Positions 27,528 to 35,686 of a stretch of 64,000 nucleotides of DNA are shown one piece after another. The position numbers and the translations under genes are program-made. The DNA comes from Rossellomorea aquimaris (lineage in GTDB: Bacteria; Bacillota; Bacilli; Bacillales; Bacillaceae_B). The first letter of the stretch is position 1, and every line of letters starts with the position of its first letter. The stretch lies in assembly GCF_003315075.1 (NCBI RefSeq), contig NZ_QNRJ01000002.1:124001-188000 (forward strand). Direction: 5' to 3'. The notes under the pieces are model-generated. The model searched no databases. It worked only from the letters and a program-made list of their open reading frames with translations, and was not told the DNA's origin.

Positions 27528-29195
27528 TTAAACTTCCATGATGATCGGTAAAATCATTGGTCTTCTTCGTGTTTTATTGAATAAATAGTAATTGAGCTGA
27601 TCTCTGATATCTTGTTTAATGGTTGTCCATTCAAATGAACCTTTTTGCAGATAGGAATGTACTACATCCGTTACGATGCCTCCAGCTCCTTCAATCAATT
27701 CTTCTGATTCCCTCACGTAAACGAAGCCTCGTGATATAATTTCAGGACCTGACACAATCGATTTAGATCTGCGGTTAATCGTCACTACGACCGTAAAGAC
27801 ACCGTCTTCAGATAATAGTTTACGGTCGCGAAGGACGATATTCCCAACGTCCCCTACACCAATTCCATCGATTAACACATTCCCGGCCTGCACCCGGCCG
27901 CTCATTCTCATCTTACCGTCCTTGTATTGAAGCACATCACCTTTATCCAAAATGAAAATTTGCTTATACGGAAGACCGATGTCGTGAGCGATCTTGCTAT
28001 GCGCCACCAGCATTTTATATTCCCCTTGAATAGGAATGAAATACTTCGGCTTCATGATATTCAACATAAACTTTAGATCTTCCTGACTCCCATGCCCTGA
28101 TACATGAACCTTCTTATTAGCGGTCAAGACGTTCGCTCCTGCTCTATAAAGCATGTCGATTGTCTTTCCTGCAATGACTTCCATGCCAGGCGAAGGTGAA
28201 GCCGTAATAAGGACTGTATCCCCTTCTTCGATATTCACAAGACGATGGGAGCGTTTTGACATCCGCTGTAAGGCTTCAAACGGTTCTCCTTGTGTTCCGG
28301 TGGCGATGATGACGACTTCATCTTTAGGATAGTCACCAATCTCATCCATTCCGATGATCATCTCATCCCGGACGTGAAGATAGCCTAATTTCAATGCTAT
28401 ATCATATACTCTCTTCAAACTCTTACCCACTACGACCACTTTACGCTTATTTTGATCTGCAGCATCAAAAACTTGCTGTAGTCGAATTAGATTAGATGCA
28501 AAGCAAGCTACAATCACTCTACCGGATGCCTTTCGTAAAGCGTCTGTAATATGTTGTTCAATGACGGCCTCGGAGGTTGTGTAGCCGGGTCTCTCTGCTT
28601 CTTTGCTGTCAGACAACAAACATAGCACCCCTTTTTCACCGATTTGAGCCATTTTGCCTAAATCCGGTCGATAAAGGTGTTTAGCAGATTGATCAAATTT
28701 GAATTCCCCGGTATGTACGATGACACCTTCAGATGTATGTATACATACACCAACTGAATCCGGAATACTATGTGTTGTTTTAAAGAACGTTACATTCACT
28801 CCATCGAAAGTCAGATGGCTATCAGAGTGAATCGTATAGAATTTCACATCTTCCCTGACATTTTCATCCTTCAATCGTGCCTTTACAAGAGCATTCGTTA
28901 AACGGGTGCCGTAAACAGGAGCTTTAATCTTATTGAGTACGTATGAAATAGCCCCAATACTATCCTCATGTCCATGAGTCAAAAAGATCCCTTTCACACG
29001 TTCTTTATTTTCGATCAAGTATTGAATGTCAGGAATGACGATATCAATTCCGAGCATTTCATTTTCAGGGAACATCAGCCCCGCGTCAACCACGAAAATC
29101 TCATGATCCACTTCGATCACGTACATGTTCTTACCGATTTCTCCTACTCCTCCGAGCGGTATGATCTTTATACTTTCATTCTTTGTCTTACTCAC
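27528..29195 (-). CDS. rnjB: Ribonuclease J2
   Basis: A 555-residue metallo-beta-lactamase/beta-CASP RNase. The metal motif reads HGHEDSIG at 74-81, with serine at 79 where active RNase J1 has histidine. That substitution marks RNase J2, the weakly active partner that assembles with J1 and RNase Y in mRNA decay. The C-terminal domain (VVVTINRRSKSIVSGPEIISRG) is present. It starts at a GTG after AGGAGG, with a good promoter 50 bp upstream. Confidence 0.94.
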   Translation of the reverse strand: MSKTKNESIKIIPLGGVGEIGKNMYVIEVDHEIFVVDAGLMFPENEMLGIDIVIPDIQYLIENKERVKGIFLTHGHEDSIGAISYVLNKIKAPVYGTRLTNALVKARLKDENVREDVKFYTIHSDSHLTFDGVNVTFFKTTHSIPDSVGVCIHTSEGVIVHTGEFKFDQSAKHLYRPDLGKMAQIGEKGVLCLLSDSKEAERPGYTTSEAVIEQHITDALRKASGRVIVACFASNLIRLQQVFDAADQNKRKVVVVGKSLKRVYDIALKLGYLHVRDEMIIGMDEIGDYPKDEVVIIATGTQGEPFEALQRMSKRSHRLVNIEEGDTVLITASPSPGMEVIAGKTIDMLYRAGANVLTANKKVHVSGHGSQEDLKFMLNIMKPKYFIPIQGEYKMLVAHSKIAHDIGLPYKQIFILDKGDVLQYKDGKMRMSGRVQAGNVLIDGIGVGDVGNIVLRDRKLLSEDGVFTVVVTINRRSKSIVSGPEIISRGFVYVRESEELIEGAGGIVTDVVHSYLQKGSFEWTTIKQDIRDQLNYYLFNKTRRRPMILPIIMEV

Positions 29196-29245
29196 ATTAT
29201 GTCCTCCTATGCTGTGCCTTTCCCGATCTTTAATCAGTTACGTTT

Positions 29246-29275
29246 ATTATACTTGATAATTTTTTGGGAGTACAA
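29246..29275 (-). promoter_or_regulatory. Sigma-A promoter of rnjB
   Basis: On the minus strand TTGTAC (29270-29275) and a perfect TATAAT (29246-29251) are 18 bp apart, about 50 bp before the GTG. Confidence 0.7.
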
Positions 29276-29500
29276 CCAATTTTATCCTACCTATAATAAA
29301 ATTAGGAAAAAGACTGCATTCAATTTTACTACATTACTATTTCGATACTACATGACTAAATCCTTCTTCTTTAAAAATAAATTAATCTAGTACTGATTTT
29401 AGTGCCTTCTTTCCTGTCTATAATAAAAGAGGCAGGGACAAAACTAAAAAAACACGATATAATGACGAACAATAGGAGTGTAGGTTCTTAATACCGCTAA

Positions 29501-29616
29501 TGATTTCCGTGCAAGACTACGCTTTCCGCGGGTAGCTCGTGAGCCTCCTCGGCAAGCCTGCGGGGTCTCACATAAGCTACTTTTCCCGCAGGAGTCTTCG
29601 TCTTGCACTCCAATCA
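29501..29616. repeat. Structured palindromic core element, copy A
   Basis: Nested arms pair: TGATTTCCGTGCAAGAC with GTCTTGCACTCCAATCA (14 of 17), GCGGG with CCCGC, TAGCT with AGCTA, and GTGAG with CTCAC. Conserved single-strand blocks GCTTTCCGCGG, CCTCCTCGGC, GCCTG.GGGGTCTCAC and TTCCCGCAGGAGTC are shared with copy B at 35415-35538. Confidence 0.85.
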
Positions 29617-29650
29617 ACCGCTGGAAAGAGCTGAAATCAAATGTACTGTA

Positions 29651-29707
29651 AATAAATAAAAAACCCGAAAAAATCTGCCTACTAGAAAGCAGATTTTTTC
29701 GGGTTTT
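29651..29707 (-). terminator. Terminator after dapA
   Basis: A perfect 19 bp stem pairs 29660-29678 (AAAACCCGAAAAAATCTGC) with 29689-29707 across a ten-base loop. TTATTTATTT follows on the minus strand. The symmetric A/T runs make it potentially bidirectional. Confidence 0.9.
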
Positions 29708-29744
29708 ACTTAGACTAAAACACTTTTGTCCCAGCCTCATTTAC

Positions 29745-30617
29745 TTAAGATAATACTTGTAATAATTGAGACAGCTTTGCTCTTTCCACTTCTGTGAGTG
29801 GAATTAATGGTAAGCGGACAGATCCAACGTCCAGACCCTTCATCTGCAGGGCAGTCTTAACCGGGGTTGGGTTCGGGCTGGCAAATAACCCTTTCATGAT
29901 AGGAAGAAGCTTTTGATGCTGACCGGCTGCCTTTAAATAATTTCCACTTGTAAACGCAGCAACCATCTCTTGCATTTCGTTTCCGATGATATGAGAGGCA
30001 ACAGACACGATTCCAGTTCCCCCTATTGACAACACAGGGAGAGTAAGTCCGTCATCACCACTGTATAGCATAAAATCGTCTGATGTATGTGAAATGATTT
30101 CAGTCATGCTATCCAAGTCACCGCTGGCTTCTTTAACAGCTACAATGTTTTCAATCTCTGATAATCGAATGATGGTATCCGGAGAAACATTGACGCTTGA
30201 ACGTCCAGGGATATTATACAGCATGACTGGTAAGGCTGTTGATTCAGCAATCGCCTTGAAATGCTGGAATAGCCCTTCCTGACTCGGCTTATTATAGTAT
30301 GGAGCCACCAGCATGATGGCATCTACGCCTGCCTCTGCCGCCTTTTTGGTAAGCTCGATTGAGGCGTGGGTGTTATTGCTTCCCGTCCCGGCAATAACAG
30401 GTACTCTTCCGTTTACTACTTTTACAACATGTCGAAATAAAGCAATCTTTTCTTCTTTTGTTAAAGTCGGAGACTCACCTGTGGTCCCGGCTACTACTAA
30501 CGAATCTGATCCATTTTCAATCAGATATTGAATTAATTGGGTCGTCTTGGTGAAATCGATATTTCCTTTGCGGTCAAATGGGGTAACCATCGCCGTAGAA
30601 ACGCGGCCAAAATTCAA
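29745..30617 (-). CDS. dapA: 4-hydroxy-tetrahydrodipicolinate synthase
   Basis: DapA condenses pyruvate with aspartate semialdehyde, the branch step to diaminopimelate, lysine and spore dipicolinate. Start: a TTG at 30617 gives MNFGRVSTAMVTPF, the B. subtilis N-terminus, and 290 residues; a GTG nine bases upstream sits too close to AGGAG. Motifs: GTTGESPTL, the tyrosine in MLYNIPGRS and the Schiff-base lysine in VAVKEASGD. It ends the asd-dapG-dapA cluster and has a strong terminator. Confidence 0.96.
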   Translation of the reverse strand: MNFGRVSTAMVTPFDRKGNIDFTKTTQLIQYLIENGSDSLVVAGTTGESPTLTKEEKIALFRHVVKVVNGRVPVIAGTGSNNTHASIELTKKAAEAGVDAIMLVAPYYNKPSQEGLFQHFKAIAESTALPVMLYNIPGRSSVNVSPDTIIRLSEIENIVAVKEASGDLDSMTEIISHTSDDFMLYSGDDGLTLPVLSIGGTGIVSVASHIIGNEMQEMVAAFTSGNYLKAAGQHQKLLPIMKGLFASPNPTPVKTALQMKGLDVGSVRLPLIPLTEVERAKLSQLLQVLS

Positions 30618-30639
30618 TCTTGTCACTCTCCTCTTAAGT

Positions 30640-31878
30640 TTATCCTATCCTGAATGTAGCGGTTCTCTCTTGTAGTTGAAACGTATCATGAAGTGCATTT
30701 ATCGCATTAATCAGGTCCATCTCTTTCACCAGAACCCAAATAGTCGTATGACTATCTGCTGACTGGAGGATTCGAATCCCTTCGTTGGACAGAGAAGATA
30801 CGATGGCTGAAGTCACACCTGGAACACCCGTCATCCCGGCTCCCACTACTGAAATCTTAGCACATTCTGACTCGACAATAGGTTTATGACCTATTTTATT
30901 CAGAACCGATATCGCACCTTCTGCCAGGGGTGATGCAACAGTGTAAACAACTCCCCGTGGCGAGATGTTAATGAAGTCAACACTGATACCTTCTTTAGCC
31001 ATCGCCTTAAAGACTTCAGCTTGAAGATTGTATTGGTCTTCCTTCGCGAATACTTTTATTTGCGTAAGGTTCGGTACATGGGCTATTCCTGTTACGGGAT
31101 GACTCCGGAATTCTTTGTGTGCTTTTGTATTTTCAAGTGTAGTCACAAGCGTCCCTTCACCATTTGAATAAGTAGAACGAATCCTTATTGGAACATTTGA
31201 ATTCATCGCAATTTCAACTGCTCTTGGATGAATCACCTTTGCTCCCTGATATGCCATATTACATACTTCATTATAAGAAACAACCGTAATAGGCCTAGCT
31301 TTCGATGATATGCGGGGATCGGCAGTCATGACTCCTTCAACATCGGTGAAAATATCGATGAATTCAGCTTTTAATGCCACTCCTAATGCAGAAGCCGAAG
31401 TATCACTTCCCCCTCTGCCTATCGTGGTGACATCACCATCTTTCGTTGCACCTTGAAAGCCGGCTACCACCACTGCATCGTGTTCTTCAAGCTCTTTGAC
31501 CAAACGGCTGCATCTCATCTCCAAAATTTTCGCATTGTTAAAATCATTATTCGTCCGGAATCCGGCTTGAGCCCCAGTTAAAGCGGTTGACCGGATTCCA
31601 TGCTCAAGAAGCATGTTAGAGAAGACCAGGCTGGAAATGATTTCTCCACAAGATAATAATAAGTCTTGCTCTCGCTTACTTATTGAAGTATTCCTGCCAC
31701 CGATAAGGGATAATAGGGAGTCAGTAGCGTAAGGTTCACCTTTTCTTCCCATAGCTGACACGACTACCACCACTTTATACCCCTTATCAATCGCTTGCTT
31801 TGTGTGGGCAAGCGCCTTTATGCGACTTGCCTCATCACGTACAGACGTTCCACCAAATTTTTGAACGATCACTTTCAT
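30640..31878 (-). CDS. dapG: Aspartokinase I (diaminopimelate-sensitive type)
   Basis: The 412-residue enzyme phosphorylates aspartate, the first step of the aspartate family. The kinase domain starts with VQKFGGTSVRDEASR (5-20) and contains GRGGSDTSA. Two ACT regulatory domains occupy about 265-400 (EGISVDFINIS and SNEGIRILQSADSHTTIWVLV). Genomic position beside asd, dapA and the dipicolinate genes identifies it as DapG rather than LysC or ThrD. Confidence 0.95.
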   Translation of the reverse strand: MKVIVQKFGGTSVRDEASRIKALAHTKQAIDKGYKVVVVVSAMGRKGEPYATDSLLSLIGGRNTSISKREQDLLLSCGEIISSLVFSNMLLEHGIRSTALTGAQAGFRTNNDFNNAKILEMRCSRLVKELEEHDAVVVAGFQGATKDGDVTTIGRGGSDTSASALGVALKAEFIDIFTDVEGVMTADPRISSKARPITVVSYNEVCNMAYQGAKVIHPRAVEIAMNSNVPIRIRSTYSNGEGTLVTTLENTKAHKEFRSHPVTGIAHVPNLTQIKVFAKEDQYNLQAEVFKAMAKEGISVDFINISPRGVVYTVASPLAEGAISVLNKIGHKPIVESECAKISVVGAGMTGVPGVTSAIVSSLSNEGIRILQSADSHTTIWVLVKEMDLINAINALHDTFQLQERTATFRIG

Positions 31879-31966
31879 GACTACACCTCATTGTCATATG
31901 TTCAAGAGGTATGTGAGAACGATTAGTGGAAATAAGTAGATCTATAGCTGAAATGGTCCCTCTTCG

Positions 31967-33013
31967 TTATTTAATTATACCAAGTTTCATTAGACTTTCT
32001 GCGATTTGAACTGAGTTCCAAGCCGCTCCCTTAAGTAAGTTGTCAGACACAACCCACATATGGAAGCCCTTGTCTTCATCAAGATCTTTACGCACCCTGC
32101 CGACAAATACATCCGGCTTTCCTACTGCATGTGCAGGCATCGGATAAATCTGTTCTTCCGGGACGTCTTCTAAAGTTACTCCAGGAGCATCTTTTAACAG
32201 TGAGTGGATATCATTCACTGTTACAGAACCCTTCTCAATTTCAATATATACACTTTCTGAGTGACCTGTTACAACTGGTAATCTTACGCATGTTGCCGAT
32301 ACCTTTAATGACGGCATATGCATAATTTTTTTTGTTTCATTGATCATTTTCATTTCTTCAAAAGTAAAGCCATTTTCCTGAAATTTATCAATTTGAGGAA
32401 TGGCGTTATAAGCTATCTGATAATGCTTTTTATCCCCTTTTACAGGTAGCACACTTGGCTCAAACGATTCACCGGACAATATGGCTTGTGATTGTTCGTG
32501 AAGCTCATCGATGGCCACTGCACCTGCCCCTGAAACGGCTTGATAGGTTGACACGATTACTTTCAATAAACCATATTGTTTACGAATCGGTTCAAGAGCT
32601 GCCACCATCTGGATCGTAGAACAGTTAGGATTCGCAATGATTCCATTATGAAGTTTGATATCTTCTTCATTCACCTCTGGAACAACAAGAGGAACATCTG
32701 GATCCATTCGGTATGCACTTGTATTGTCGACGACGATAGCTCCACGTTTAACGGCTTCAGGAGCAAGAAGTTTGGATACACTACCCCCTGCACTAAATAA
32801 AGCAATGTCTACCCCTTCAAAACTTTCGGGCTTAGCTTCTTCAACCGTCCATTCTTTCCCTTTAAAGGTAACGGTGGACCCGGCTGAACGGGCCGAAGAC
32901 AATAATGTCAATTGTTTTATTGGAAAGTCCCTTTTTTCTAGTGTTTGTAGCATCTGTTGTCCAACTGCACCTGTGGCACCGACAACCGCTACATGTAATC
33001 CCATTGTATTCAA
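31967..33013 (-). CDS. asd: Aspartate-semialdehyde dehydrogenase
   Basis: Asd reduces aspartyl phosphate to the semialdehyde with NADPH. The Rossmann motif GATGAVGQQ opens the protein, and the catalytic cysteine is in NPNCST. I favour the TTG at 33013 (348 residues) because GGAGAG is six bases upstream. An ATG three codons later at 33004 would be 15 bases from that site, and an ATG at 33031 overlaps it. Length is close to the usual 346. A terminator-like hairpin separates it from dpaB. Confidence 0.95.
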   Translation of the reverse strand: MNTMGLHVAVVGATGAVGQQMLQTLEKRDFPIKQLTLLSSARSAGSTVTFKGKEWTVEEAKPESFEGVDIALFSAGGSVSKLLAPEAVKRGAIVVDNTSAYRMDPDVPLVVPEVNEEDIKLHNGIIANPNCSTIQMVAALEPIRKQYGLLKVIVSTYQAVSGAGAVAIDELHEQSQAILSGESFEPSVLPVKGDKKHYQIAYNAIPQIDKFQENGFTFEEMKMINETKKIMHMPSLKVSATCVRLPVVTGHSESVYIEIEKGSVTVNDIHSLLKDAPGVTLEDVPEEQIYPMPAHAVGKPDVFVGRVRKDLDEDKGFHMWVVSDNLLKGAAWNSVQIAESLMKLGIIK

Positions 33014-33169
33014 AATCTTCTCTCCTTCCAACCATTCAGTATTCTCATAGTAGGTATACCTTTTAGTCTATTACTATAATAAAGAATATTTTAACATAAA
33101 CAATTATTCGACAATAGGGAATTTTATATTTATGCCTTGATTATTTATAAAACTTTAAATATTTATACA

Positions 33170-33210
33170 TGAAAAGAAGGCCATCTTAACAGTGCAAGTT
33201 GATAGCCTTC
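33170..33210 (-). terminator. Terminator after dpaB
   Basis: GAAGGCCATC (33176-33185) pairs with GATAGCCTTC (33201-33210), nine of ten. TTTTCATG follows on the minus strand. The AT-rich stretch 33030-33170 beyond it probably holds the asd promoter. Confidence 0.65.
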
Positions 33211-33218
33211 TCCATCTA

Positions 33219-33812
33219 TTAATCTAAATATCTTTCGATTACAACAGGCTGAAGCTGTCTTCCTTCAATAGCCGCTTCTATCGTTTCCTGAATCAGCGTC
33301 ATTCTGGCTACCATTGATTTCGGTTTGCTTTCAGGTGCATCCTGCCCAAATGGGATAAAATATATATCTTTGGTTGAAATTAATCTCATTAGGTTTACAC
33401 CGTTTAAACCAAGAGCATCATTTGTCGATATCCCCAGTACTACAGGACGGTGATTACGAAGAGTCGCTTTAGCAGCCATCAACACTGGAGAATCTGTCAT
33501 TGCATTTGCGAATTTGCTCATTGAATTCCCTGTAAGGGGAGCGATCACCATACAATCCAATGGAATTTTAGGACCGAGTGGTTCTGCCTTTACGATTGAA
33601 TCGATCACCCTATGACCCGTAACGTCCTCAATTCGCTTAATCCAGTCTTCTCCTTTACCGAATCTCGTTTCCGTATTCATAACAGTTGAAGTCACAATCG
33701 GCATCACTTCTGCTCCGTTATTCACTAATCGTTCGATTTCCGGGAATACGGCATCATACGTACAATGAGAACCTGTCAGACCAAACCCGATTCGTTTTCC
33801 TTTCACACTCAT
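33219..33812 (-). CDS. dpaB: Dipicolinate synthase subunit B
   Basis: A 197-residue flavoprotein-type subunit (SpoVFB) that with DpaA makes dipicolinic acid in the mother cell. It has the flavoprotein-like start GKRIGFGLTGSHCTYDAV, APLTGNSMSKFANAMTDSPVLMAAKATLRN and the C-terminal RPVVLGISTNDALGLN region. The start overlaps the dpaA stop (ATGA). Presence of both genes supports a complete dipicolinate pathway and heat-resistant spores. Confidence 0.95.
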   Translation of the reverse strand: MSVKGKRIGFGLTGSHCTYDAVFPEIERLVNNGAEVMPIVTSTVMNTETRFGKGEDWIKRIEDVTGHRVIDSIVKAEPLGPKIPLDCMVIAPLTGNSMSKFANAMTDSPVLMAAKATLRNHRPVVLGISTNDALGLNGVNLMRLISTKDIYFIPFGQDAPESKPKSMVARMTLIQETIEAAIEGRQLQPVVIERYLD

Positions 33813-34711
33813 GATGAACTCTCCTTTCCTAAATCAAGATCTTCCTCTAACAATTGACAAAGTACATTCGCGAGTATCTGGCCTGCTGTCTTAGGTGCCA
33901 CGATCCCTGGCAATCCCGGGGCCAACAATGCTTTAATTCCCCGTTTTTCTGCATAACGAAAATCTGTACCTCCAGGCTTTGAAGCCAAATCGATGATTAA
34001 TGTATGAGCCGGCATTTTGGCTATCACAGCAGCCTTCACTATATGCACTGGAATTGTGTTAATACATATATCACAATTCTCAACCTCTTTTTCTAAGTTA
34101 TCTAAGTGGAATGGCTCTAAGCCCATCTCAGTCACCCTGGCCAGATGCTCACTTTTCCGTGCACCAACCTTGACCTTTCCGCCTAAATGATGAAACGTTC
34201 TAGCTACACTCATACCTACCCTACCCAGACCCAATATGACAATCGTAGATCCATGAATCGTAAAGTCTGTATGTTGAATAGCCATCATAATCGTTCCCTC
34301 TACTGTAGGAATAGAATTATAAATGGCAACATCGTCTCTCTCAAACAACTGAACAAGTTCCCGATTCGTTGAAGACATTATTTCATCCAAATACTTATTA
34401 CTAATTCCTGAATAGATCGTACAGTGCTCTGGCGTCTGAGACACAACTTCTTCTGTTAAAACGATTTTCTCATTGGAAAAAATCGTATCAATTTCTCCTT
34501 GTAGATTCGTGCCGGGTACAGGTAAGATTATGGCATCAATAATTGAAAAGTCCACTTCACTCAGCTTTTCTTTCGTAGCCCCTGTAAAGGCATGATCTAG
34601 TTGTTCAAAACCTACGAGTGAGATTTTTGCATCCAACTCAGTAAGCTTCCGAATAATCTCAAGTTGACGAGCATCTCCGCCTAGAACTGCGATCTGCATT
34701 CCGGTCAGCAT
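33809..34711 (-). CDS. dpaA: Dipicolinate synthase subunit A
   Basis: The 300-residue SpoVFA dehydrogenase-like subunit. I start at MLTGMQIAVLGGDARQLE (34711), the conserved N-terminus; upstream in-frame GTG codons at 34714 and 34723 are less likely, the latter lying in the AGGTG ribosome site. Rossmann motif GLGRVG and the segments NSIPTVEGTIMMAIQHTD and ALLAPGLPGIVAPKTAGQI are family hallmarks. A sigma-K-like promoter lies about 60 bp upstream. Confidence 0.95.
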   Translation of the reverse strand: MLTGMQIAVLGGDARQLEIIRKLTELDAKISLVGFEQLDHAFTGATKEKLSEVDFSIIDAIILPVPGTNLQGEIDTIFSNEKIVLTEEVVSQTPEHCTIYSGISNKYLDEIMSSTNRELVQLFERDDVAIYNSIPTVEGTIMMAIQHTDFTIHGSTIVILGLGRVGMSVARTFHHLGGKVKVGARKSEHLARVTEMGLEPFHLDNLEKEVENCDICINTIPVHIVKAAVIAKMPAHTLIIDLASKPGGTDFRYAEKRGIKALLAPGLPGIVAPKTAGQILANVLCQLLEEDLDLGKESSS

Positions 34712-34767
34712 CACTGATTTCACCTACTTTTTACATAATCGCTATTCTAAATCCCTTTTCACTTCAA

Positions 34768-34796
34768 CAGTGTATGTTGCACATACCTAATGGGTG
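34768..34796 (-). promoter_or_regulatory. Possible sigma-K promoter of dpaAB
   Basis: On the minus strand CACC (-35) and CATACACTG (-10) are 16 bp apart. They match the sigma-K pattern mACm and CATAnnnTA except for the last base. Mother-cell expression of this operon is known in B. subtilis; the site is inference. Confidence 0.4.
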
Positions 34797-34983
34797 AGAA
34801 GAAAAGCAGGAAGAGACTGTTTAGAATATGGGGTTGTTTTGGTAAGGGAGCGGATGTAAGAGGTCAGGACGGGATAATAGTCGTACACAAGTTTCATTCA
34901 GGTGGTACAATATGTATCTTCCTATTACACTGACTCCTTCTGGCGTTTTGGAGAGGAACATCTTATTTAATTGTAAGACCAAA
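34797..34983. other. dpaA-ymxH intergenic stretch
   Basis: About 190 bp between the dpaA promoter and the ymxH terminator. I see no established gene. A 24-codon plus-strand frame (34912-34986) has AGGTGG seven bases before its ATG but no recognised similarity and a weak terminator context. Confidence 0.4.
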
Positions 34984-35006
34984 TAAAAAAACGGGGAGGC
35001 CCCGTT
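34983..35006 (-). terminator. Terminator after ymxH
   Basis: AACGGGG and CCCCGTT pair around AGG (34990-35006). Seven T follow on the minus strand. Confidence 0.85.
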
Positions 35007-35026
35007 TCAGTAGATGATCTATTTCG

Positions 35027-35260
35027 TTATTCATTCGATACTTCCAGAATGATCATATCCGCTCCGATTGTTCTGATTTGATGCCAAGGTACCCGGATTT
35101 CCCCGCCTTGCTTTCGCAGCCATTTACCCGTCGGAATGATAAGCGCATTTATGCTTCCAGACTTATCATTGAATTCAAGATCGGTTTGCCCAAGAATTCC
35201 AAGACGTTCTGCTTTTTTATAATCGACTATTTCTTTTCCGCTTAACTCGCTTAATCTCAT
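35027..35260 (-). CDS. ymxH: PRC-barrel protein YmxH (YlmC family)
   Basis: A 77-residue single PRC-barrel domain (MRLSELSGKEIVDYKKAERLG start, LIIPTGKW, VPWHQIRTIGADMIILEV). I start at 35260 because GGAGG lies seven bases upstream; a longer in-frame start has no ribosome site. The family pairs with sporulation- and wall-related genes, but its role is unknown. It follows mlpA as in B. subtilis, here separated by a repeat element. Confidence 0.88.
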   Translation of the reverse strand: MRLSELSGKEIVDYKKAERLGILGQTDLEFNDKSGSINALIIPTGKWLRKQGGEIRVPWHQIRTIGADMIILEVSNE

Positions 35261-35369
35261 GAAGGTTTCCTCCCTAAAAAAGCTCTGTATTACAATGTAT
35301 ACACTGTCCACTTTTTTTAGAAGAAATTCTTCGTTATTTCCATCCAATGTGATGATTCATTCAAAAAAA

Positions 35370-35639
35370 CTCTTTTCTTAAAGTTTGTTGTTATTTTAGA
35401 GAAGAAAGTAATAGTTGATTTCCGTTACAGGATGCTCGCTTTCCGCGGGGCTGGCGGTGAGCCTCCTCGGCTTCGCCTGTGGGGTCTCACCTGTCCAGCT
35501 ATTCCCGCAGGAGTCGATCATCCTTCCACTCCAATCAACTTACTGAGCATGTATCCTTAATCCAAATCAATAAATACAAGAATATTTGAAAGAACCTTGC
35601 AGAGCTTATGTTAAATAGCAACAATCTTTGAGAATAGAG
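35370..35639. mobile_element. 270 bp MITE-like element, carrier B
   Basis: 27-base imperfect terminal inverted repeats (35370-35396 and 35613-35639) match at 23 positions, with the pattern CTCT.TTCT.AAAG.TTGTTG.TATTT. TTCAAAAAAA directly precedes the left end and recurs two bases after the right end, a possible but low-complexity target duplication. The structured core copy B lies inside. No coding sequence is present. It fills the mlpA-ymxH gap. Confidence 0.6.
35415..35538. repeat. Structured palindromic core element, copy B
   Basis: It shares the conserved blocks of copy A (29501-29616), but its stems differ in sequence: AGGATG.TCG with CGA.CATCCT, GCTGG with CCAGC, GTGAG with CTCAC, and TTGATT with AATCAA. 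Pairing is kept while sequence changes, which supports selection on structure or gene conversion of inverted arms. Confidence 0.85.
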
Positions 35640-35644
35640 CGTTC

Positions 35645-35680
35645 AAAAAAAAAAAAAAGCAGACTTAAGCAGTCTGCTTT
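35645..35680 (-). terminator. Terminator after mlpA
   Basis: AAGCAGACT pairs with AGTCTGCTT around a four-base loop. On the minus strand a run of about fourteen T follows, the longest homopolymer in the window. Confidence 0.9.
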
Positions 35681-35686
35681 TTTCTG

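Larger units (their letters stand above)
29429..29738. mobile_element. 310 bp composite palindromic element, carrier A
   Basis: The 15-base ends GAGGCAGGGACAAAA (29429-29443) and TTTTGTCCCAGCCTC (29724-29738) are inverted repeats with one mismatch. Inside lie the structured core A (29501-29616) and the dapA terminator (29660-29707). No transposase is present and no clear target duplication is visible. It fills most of the dapA-rnjB gap. It could be a non-autonomous element or a complex 3' end. Confidence 0.5.

Noticed and set aside
29444-29740. A 98-codon minus-strand open frame in the dapA-rnjB gap
   Set aside because: It runs through the terminator and the palindromic core A. Its composition follows the repeat, and it has no ribosome site or family.
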